From contig CANLIF010000039.1 of assembly GCA_947491175.1 (NCBI GenBank), forward strand, positions 1 to 10,368: a stretch of 10,368 bases of DNA. The letters run 5' to 3'. This document shows, piece by piece, positions 6,888 to 10,368 of this stretch. The position numbers and the translations under genes are program-made. The notes under the pieces are model-generated. The model ran no database searches. It was not told the DNA's origin and saw nothing but the letters and a program-made list of their open reading frames with translations. Each line of letters opens with the position of its first letter. Within the stretch, counting starts at the first letter, position 1. The stretch is from Actinomycetota bacterium (lineage in GTDB: Bacteria; Actinomycetota; Actinomycetes; S36-B12; UBA5976).

Positions 6888-7157
6888 ATGAAGGCAGACG
6901 GAGCTGAATTCCCCAGCAGCAACGACAACCGCGAAACATCGGATATGGCCTGGCGTTCAGTTGGTAATTTGACTGCCGGGTTGTTGCTGTACGGCGGACT
7001 TGGTTGGTTGCTTGGGCAAAAGTTCGGACACCAAAATGTTTTTGTTGCTGCTGGATCGATTCTTGGAATTGGTTTAGCGCTTTACCTCACCTACGCACGC
7101 GTTTCGGCTATGGATCGAAACACCACTACGAGTGACCGGAGGAAAGACCAGCAATGA
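6888..7157 (+). CDS. AtpZ/AtpI-family small membrane protein
   Basis: An 89-residue protein with a polar N-terminus (about 20 residues), two membrane helices at about 28-46 and 50-70, and a basic tail ending near RRKDQQ. The first helix contains LLLYGGLGWLLGQKFG, the glycine-rich hairpin typical of the AtpZ family (Pfam ATPase_gene1), whose genes sit at the head of many bacterial atp operons and are proposed to aid assembly or Mg2+/Ca2+ supply to the synthase. The stop overlaps the atpB start in an ATGA arrangement, so translation is probably coupled to atpB. The upstream site is poor (GCGAAG only). It is a second small Fo-accessory gene in addition to the AtpI-like one before it. Confidence 0.8.
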   Translation: MKADGAEFPSSNDNRETSDMAWRSVGNLTAGLLLYGGLGWLLGQKFGHQNVFVAAGSILGIGLALYLTYARVSAMDRNTTTSDRRKDQQ

Positions 7158-7987
7158 GTGTAGTTAAGTTCAGCGGTGACACTTCATGTCCCGTGACACC
7201 TCACTTGAATTCAGGTTGCGGTTTTCCGGCACCGAATGCTGAAATCTTTTTCCTTGAGCCTTACGCAACTTTAAATATTTTCGGCATGGATTTTGTGATT
7301 GGCAAAACTTCAATCCTTGCCGCGCTGGTTTCAATCATTGTTGCTACTTTTTTCTTAGCAGCAGCGCGCCCGCGCAAAATGATTCCAGGCAAGTTGCAAT
7401 CCTTGGGTGAACAGGCCTACTTATTTGTGCGTGATCAAATTGCCCGCGAAGTTATTGGTAAGGATGGCGACCGCTTTGTACCATTCCTAGGATCACTTTT
7501 CTTCTTCGTCTGGATTTCAAACTTGATGGGTGTAATTCCTGGCGCGCAATTCCCAATCATGTCTAGCTTGGCATTCCCAGTTGCATTAACACTTATGGTT
7601 TACGGCACCTACATGTACATCGGAATGAAAACCCAAGGACCAATCAAGTTCTTCACCGCGGCCATGTTCCCACCGGGTGTGCCAAAGGCAATGTACGTCT
7701 TGCTTGCCCCACTTGAATTACTTCAGCTCGTAGTAACTCGACCAGTTACCCAAGCAATTCGTTTGTTTGCAAATATGTTCGCTGGACACTTACTCCTAAC
7801 GACATTCACTTTGGCTGCCTACTACTTAATCTCCCCGTCAGTAATCGGAGTCTTGGGATCCGTCACTTCATTTGGCGTTACCGTGGTCCTAACTGGATTT
7901 GAAATGTTCATTCAAGGACTTCAGGCTTTCATTTTCACGCTTTTGACCGCCGTTTACATTGGTGGTTCGTTACACGCAGAACATTAA
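7154..7987 (+). CDS. atpB: F1Fo ATP synthase subunit a
   Basis: Membrane stator subunit that forms the two half-channels through which protons reach the c-ring. The 277 residues have an outside-facing N-terminal stretch followed by about five to six helices. The essential arginine is R203 in QAIRLFANMFAGH, the family signature, and the C-terminal helix carries FIQGLQAFIFTLLTAVYIGG. The N-terminus has two cysteines (C12 and C22) and GCGFPAP, closely resembling the Streptomyces subunit and unlike the mycobacterial one; the cysteines could form a disulfide outside the membrane. GGAGG at 7138-7142 gives a strong ribosome-binding site for the ATG at 7154, which overlaps the previous stop by 4 bases. 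A 95-base structured gap separates it from atpE. Confidence 0.97.
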   Translation: MSVVKFSGDTSCPVTPHLNSGCGFPAPNAEIFFLEPYATLNIFGMDFVIGKTSILAALVSIIVATFFLAAARPRKMIPGKLQSLGEQAYLFVRDQIAREVIGKDGDRFVPFLGSLFFFVWISNLMGVIPGAQFPIMSSLAFPVALTLMVYGTYMYIGMKTQGPIKFFTAAMFPPGVPKAMYVLLAPLELLQLVVTRPVTQAIRLFANMFAGHLLLTTFTLAAYYLISPSVIGVLGSVTSFGVTVVLTGFEMFIQGLQAFIFTLLTAVYIGGSLHAEH

Positions 7988-7991
7988 GATT

Positions 7992-8015
7992 TTCCAATTG
8001 CGCAATCGATTGGAA
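7992..8015 (+). other. First hairpin in the atpB-atpE gap
   Basis: TTCCAATTG (7992-8000) pairs with CGATTGGAA (8007-8015) to give a 9-bp stem with one G-U wobble and a 6-base loop. It begins 5 bases after the atpB stop. No T-run follows, so it is not a standard terminator. It may protect the 3' end of a processed upstream message, an inference from position alone. Confidence 0.5.
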
Positions 8016-8037
8016 CTTGCAAAACAGAAAGTAAACC

Positions 8038-8064
8038 TGAGTTACTGGACAAGCCAGTAACTCA
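8038..8064 (+). other. Second hairpin, just before the atpE ribosome-binding site
   Basis: An 11-bp perfect inverted repeat, TGAGTTACTGG (8038-8048) with CCAGTAACTCA (8054-8064), encloses the 5-base loop ACAAG. It ends 6 bases before AAGGA (8071-8075), the atpE ribosome-binding site, and leaves that site single-stranded. With no T-run it is unlikely to terminate. A 5' stabilising or processing structure that favours atpE expression is plausible, because c subunits are needed in many copies per complex. Confidence 0.6.
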
Positions 8065-8082
8065 CGACAGAAGGAATAAGTT

Positions 8083-8310
8083 ATGTCAGTGCTAGCAGAA
8101 GTAACCGGCTCAATCGGTTCAATTGGCTACGGCCTTGCAGCTATCGGTCCAGGCGTTGGTATCGGAATCATCTTCGGTAACGGCGTGCAGGCGATTGCTC
8201 GTCAGCCAGAGGCTTACGGCGTTATCCGCCAGAACATGATTCTTGGCTTTGCGCTAACCGAAGCTTTGGCTCTAATCGGCTTCGTTGTCCCATTCGTTTT
8301 TGGTGCTTAA
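8083..8310 (+). CDS. atpE: F1Fo ATP synthase subunit c
   Basis: Proteolipid that oligomerises into the rotating c-ring. The 75 residues form a two-helix hairpin: a glycine-rich first helix (GPGVGIGIIFGNG at 22-34), the conserved polar loop RQPE at 40-43 that contacts gamma and epsilon, and a second helix with the ion-carrying carboxylate E60 in FALTEALALIG. The Na+-type ligands are absent: the position of the Na+-binding Gln in helix 1 is Ile27, and the residue after E60 is Ala rather than Ser. The ring is therefore probably proton-coupled. AAGGA at 8071-8075, 7 bases upstream, is a good ribosome-binding site, and a hairpin lies just before it. The stop is 23 bases before the atpF start. Confidence 0.98.
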   Translation: MSVLAEVTGSIGSIGYGLAAIGPGVGIGIIFGNGVQAIARQPEAYGVIRQNMILGFALTEALALIGFVVPFVFGA

Positions 8311-8333
8311 TTCAAATCGAGGTTTGACCTACC

Positions 8334-8867
8334 GTGTTTAACATCATCGCTGCTGAATCCGAAGTCAACATCTTGCGCCTGCCGCTAGATGAATTGATTA
8401 TTGGAACACTTGCGTTCGGCATAGTTTTCTTCGCGCTTGCAAAGTTTGCATTTCCTGCAATCAGCAAGACACTGGAAGCGCGCGCCGACGCAATTGAAGG
8501 CGGACTTGCTCGCGCCGAGAATTCTCAAGCAGAGGCAGCTGCCATGCTTGAGGAATATCGTGCCCAGTTAGCAGACGCTCGTGGTGAAGCTGCAAACATT
8601 AGAGCTGAAGCACAATCCGAGAAAATCGTCATGATTGAAAATGCTCGTGGTGAAGCAGCCGCGGCTGCCGCATCAGTTACTGAGCGCGCTCAGGCTCAAA
8701 TTGAAGCCGAGCGAAGTCAAGCAATGGCATCGCTACGTCGCGATGTAAGTGAATTGGCATTAACGCTTGCCAGCAAAGTTGTAGGGGAATCCCTTACTGA
8801 TGATGCTCGCGCTCGCGCTTCAGTCGATCGCTTTATCGCAGACCTTGAAGTTGAGGCAGCCAAGTAA
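8334..8867 (+). CDS. atpF: F1Fo ATP synthase subunit b
   Basis: Peripheral stalk subunit that ties Fo to the delta/alpha top of F1. The 177 residues contain one N-terminal membrane helix (about 18-40) and then a long Ala/Glu/Arg-rich coiled coil with almost no helix breakers to about residue 160. A segment ARGEAA occurs at 82-87 and again at 104-109, 22 residues apart, matching two hendecads of the right-handed coil known for b subunits. The start is GTG at 8334 with GAGG at 8319-8322, 11 bases upstream. The stop overlaps the atpH start by one base (TAATG). It is not fused to delta, unlike in mycobacteria, and no second b-type gene is seen, so a homodimeric stalk is expected. Confidence 0.96.
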   Translation: MFNIIAAESEVNILRLPLDELIIGTLAFGIVFFALAKFAFPAISKTLEARADAIEGGLARAENSQAEAAAMLEEYRAQLADARGEAANIRAEAQSEKIVMIENARGEAAAAAASVTERAQAQIEAERSQAMASLRRDVSELALTLASKVVGESLTDDARARASVDRFIADLEVEAAK

Positions 8868-9676
8868 TGATTGGTGCATCCCGCAATAGTTTGGCTTTGG
8901 TTCAGGAGACTCTTCGCTCCCGTTCCGGTCAGGGCGATCTGTCCGCTCTTTCTGCTGAGTTACTTGCGGCTGCCGATGTTCTGGCGGGGGAAAAATCCCT
9001 TCGTCAAAACTTGGCCGATAGTGGAGCGCCAAGTGCGGTTCGCAGTGCGCTAATCAATGACGTGTTTGGATCAAAAGTTAGTGCCCTAACAGTTGATGTG
9101 CTGAGTGAAATTGTCGCGTCTCGCTGGTCTTCTGATACCGATTTGGTAGATGCAGTCGAGTTACTTGGTTCCCAAGCCGCTTTTGTTGCTGCAGATAAGG
9201 CTGGATCTCTTGACCGAGTGGAAAGTGAACTTTTCCACTTTGGGCGAGCTGTTCAAGCCTCACCAGAACTGCAAATGACACTTACTGACCCATCGCTTAG
9301 CTCGCAAACTAAGTCCGCAATTGTTGGCGACTTGATTGGAAGCAAAGTTGATGTAATCACTTTGGGCTTAATCAAACACGTAGCTGGACACTTACGTGGT
9401 CGACGTGTTGACTCGGTATTAGAAACACTTGGCAACTTAGCCGCGCAACAGCGCAATCAAGTTGTTGCTGAAGTTAGATCAGCTGTGAACTTGGATGCGA
9501 ACCAAACTAGTCGACTGTCTGCAGCGTTGTCGAAGATCACTGGTAAGAGCGTAAGAATCAATGTGGCAATTGACCCAGCTGTACTGGGTGGAATTTCTGT
9601 AACCATCGGAGAAGACGTAATTGATGGTTCAATCTCAGCTCGACTTGAAAGTGCCCGCAGAACTCTGTTGGCGTAA
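8867..9676 (+). CDS. atpH: F1Fo ATP synthase subunit delta, long actinobacterial form
   Basis: Caps the F1 head and joins it to the b stalk. At 269 residues it is far longer than the roughly 180 of E. coli but matches the actinobacterial form. The C-terminal family signature is present: GGISVTIGEDVIDGSI with the glycine pair at 241-242 and D253-G254, then an Arg-rich end helix. The extra length appears to come from a duplicated helical unit: residues about 38-87 and about 128-177 share a spaced pattern ending in GSKV (68-71 and 158-161). The ATG overlaps the atpF stop by one base, with GAGG at 8853-8856 inside atpF, so the two are probably translationally coupled. A 60-base gap precedes atpA. 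Confidence 0.96.
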   Translation: MIGASRNSLALVQETLRSRSGQGDLSALSAELLAAADVLAGEKSLRQNLADSGAPSAVRSALINDVFGSKVSALTVDVLSEIVASRWSSDTDLVDAVELLGSQAAFVAADKAGSLDRVESELFHFGRAVQASPELQMTLTDPSLSSQTKSAIVGDLIGSKVDVITLGLIKHVAGHLRGRRVDSVLETLGNLAAQQRNQVVAEVRSAVNLDANQTSRLSAALSKITGKSVRINVAIDPAVLGGISVTIGEDVIDGSISARLESARRTLLA

Positions 9677-9736
9677 CCCGAATACAAATTCCCTCGAATT
9701 AACAAGCAATAACTAACAAGAAGAAAGCAGGACACC

Positions 9737-10368
9737 ATGACGGAACTCTCGATCCGCCCGGATGAGATCCGCGACGCTATCGCTCGCAATGTTGAGTCGT
9801 TTACGGCTGGAACTTCGCGCGAAGAAGTCGGACAGGTAACCCAGACCGGTGACGGTATTGCTCGCGTTGAAGGCTTGCATTCCACCATGACAAACGAATT
9901 GCTTGAGTTTGAAGGCGGCCTTAAGGGCTTAGCTTTGAACCTTGACGTTCGCGAGATCGGTGCAGTTCTTCTCGGAGATGGCTCCAAGATCGCCGAAGGT
10001 CAAAGCGTAAAGCGCACTGGCGAGATCCTTTCGGTTCCAGTTGGCGATGGCTTCCTAGGTCGCGTAGTTGATCCACTTGGTAACCCAATCGATGGTCTTG
10101 GCCCAATCGTTGCCGAGGCTCGTCGCGCACTTGAAACTCAGGCGCCAACAGTTGTACAGCGTCAACCGGTTAAGGAGCCGATGCTAACTGGCCTTAAAGC
10201 CATCGATGCGATGACTGCTATTGGTCGTGGCCAGCGTCAGCTAATTATTGGTGACCGCCAGACCGGTAAGACCGCAGTCGCAATTGACACCATTCTTAAC
10301 CAGCGCGAGAACTGGAAGTCCGGTGACAAGAAGAAGCAGGTTAAGTGCATCTACGTTGCTATCGGTCA
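9737..10368 (+). CDS. atpA: F1Fo ATP synthase subunit alpha, N-terminal 210 codons (3' end outside window)
   Basis: Non-catalytic nucleotide-binding subunit of the alpha3-beta3 head. Read directly from the ATG at 9737, the frame stays open to the window edge. It begins with the delta-binding helix (ELSIRPDEIRDAI), followed by the beta-barrel domain with GDGIARVEGL, then GRVVDPLGNPIDG and the AIDAM segment, and the Walker A loop GDRQTGKT at 172-179, whose Gln is characteristic of alpha. AGGA at 9729-9732, just upstream, is the ribosome-binding site. About 60 percent of the usual length, including the Walker B region and the C-terminal helical domain, lies outside. The gamma, beta and epsilon genes are expected beyond the edge. 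Confidence 0.97.
   Translation, partial: MTELSIRPDEIRDAIARNVESFTAGTSREEVGQVTQTGDGIARVEGLHSTMTNELLEFEGGLKGLALNLDVREIGAVLLGDGSKIAEGQSVKRTGEILSVPVGDGFLGRVVDPLGNPIDGLGPIVAEARRALETQAPTVVQRQPVKEPMLTGLKAIDAMTAIGRGQRQLIIGDRQTGKTAVAIDTILNQRENWKSGDKKKQVKCIYVAIG

Noticed and set aside
8083..8310. Sodium-coupled c-ring
   Set aside because: The helix-1 Gln and the Ser/Thr after the carboxylate that bind Na+ are replaced by Ile and Ala.
8334..9676. Fused b-delta subunit as in mycobacteria, or a frameshift between atpF and atpH
   Set aside because: The TAATG overlap is a normal coupled stop/start with a GAGG site upstream, and both proteins have complete ends.
9457..9987. Open frame of 176 codons on the minus strand across the atpH end and the atpA start
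   Set aside because: It lies antisense to two certain genes, has a Ser/Pro/Arg-rich composition typical of reverse reading, and shows no family resemblance.
1..10368. Mobile elements, CRISPR arrays, tRNA or rRNA genes, toxin-antitoxin or defence genes
   Set aside because: None was seen on reading both strands; no repeat arrays, terminal inverted repeats with transposase, or structural RNA sequences were found, and nearly all bases are accounted for by core genes.

Overview
This window is a housekeeping stretch of an actinobacterial chromosome. The evidence is the gene order (rpmE, prfA, prmC, a TsaC/Sua5-family gene, glyA, a WecA-type transferase, an AtpI-like gene, then atpB-E-F-H-A). From general knowledge, this order closely resembles the block upstream of the ATP synthase operon in Streptomyces and Mycobacterium. 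Three protein details also fit: a long (269 aa) delta subunit, an AtpB whose N-terminus carries a GCGFPAP segment as in Streptomyces, and separate b and delta subunits, which argues against a mycobacterium. Base composition looks close to or slightly under half G+C, low for the phylum. Together with the very tight gene packing this suggests a streamlined low-GC lineage such as the freshwater Nanopelagicales (acI), but that placement is an inference and was not tested.

Layout: positions 1-762 hold the N-terminal 254 codons of a kynureninase on the minus strand, cut by the window edge. A 160-base divergent promoter region separates it from rpmE (bL31) on the plus strand. rpmE ends in a strong intrinsic terminator with a cUUCGg loop, so it looks like its own transcription unit. 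From 1230 onward everything is on the plus strand with short gaps or overlaps: prfA (RF1), prmC (RF1/RF2 glutamine methyltransferase), a TsaC/Sua5-fold protein, glyA (serine hydroxymethyltransferase), a polyprenyl-phosphate HexNAc-1-P transferase, a four-helix AtpI-like protein, a small AtpZ/AtpI-family protein, and the ATP synthase genes atpB, atpE, atpF, atpH and the start of atpA (210 codons in the window).

How the genes fit together: prfA and prmC form an enzyme-substrate pair, because PrmC methylates the GGQ glutamine of the release factor encoded just upstream. The atp genes make the Fo sector (a, c, b) and the start of F1 (delta, alpha), preceded by two small membrane proteins of the kind that assist c-ring assembly. 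The remaining genes serve tRNA modification, one-carbon supply and cell-envelope lipid-linked glycan synthesis.

I found no mobile element, CRISPR array, tRNA, rRNA or clearly novel system. The points most worth a second look are a TsaC-family protein in which both diagnostic active-site motifs are replaced, a possible small pseudoknot that would bury the glyA ribosome-binding site, paired hairpins in the atpB-atpE gap, and internal repeats in the stator subunits b and delta.
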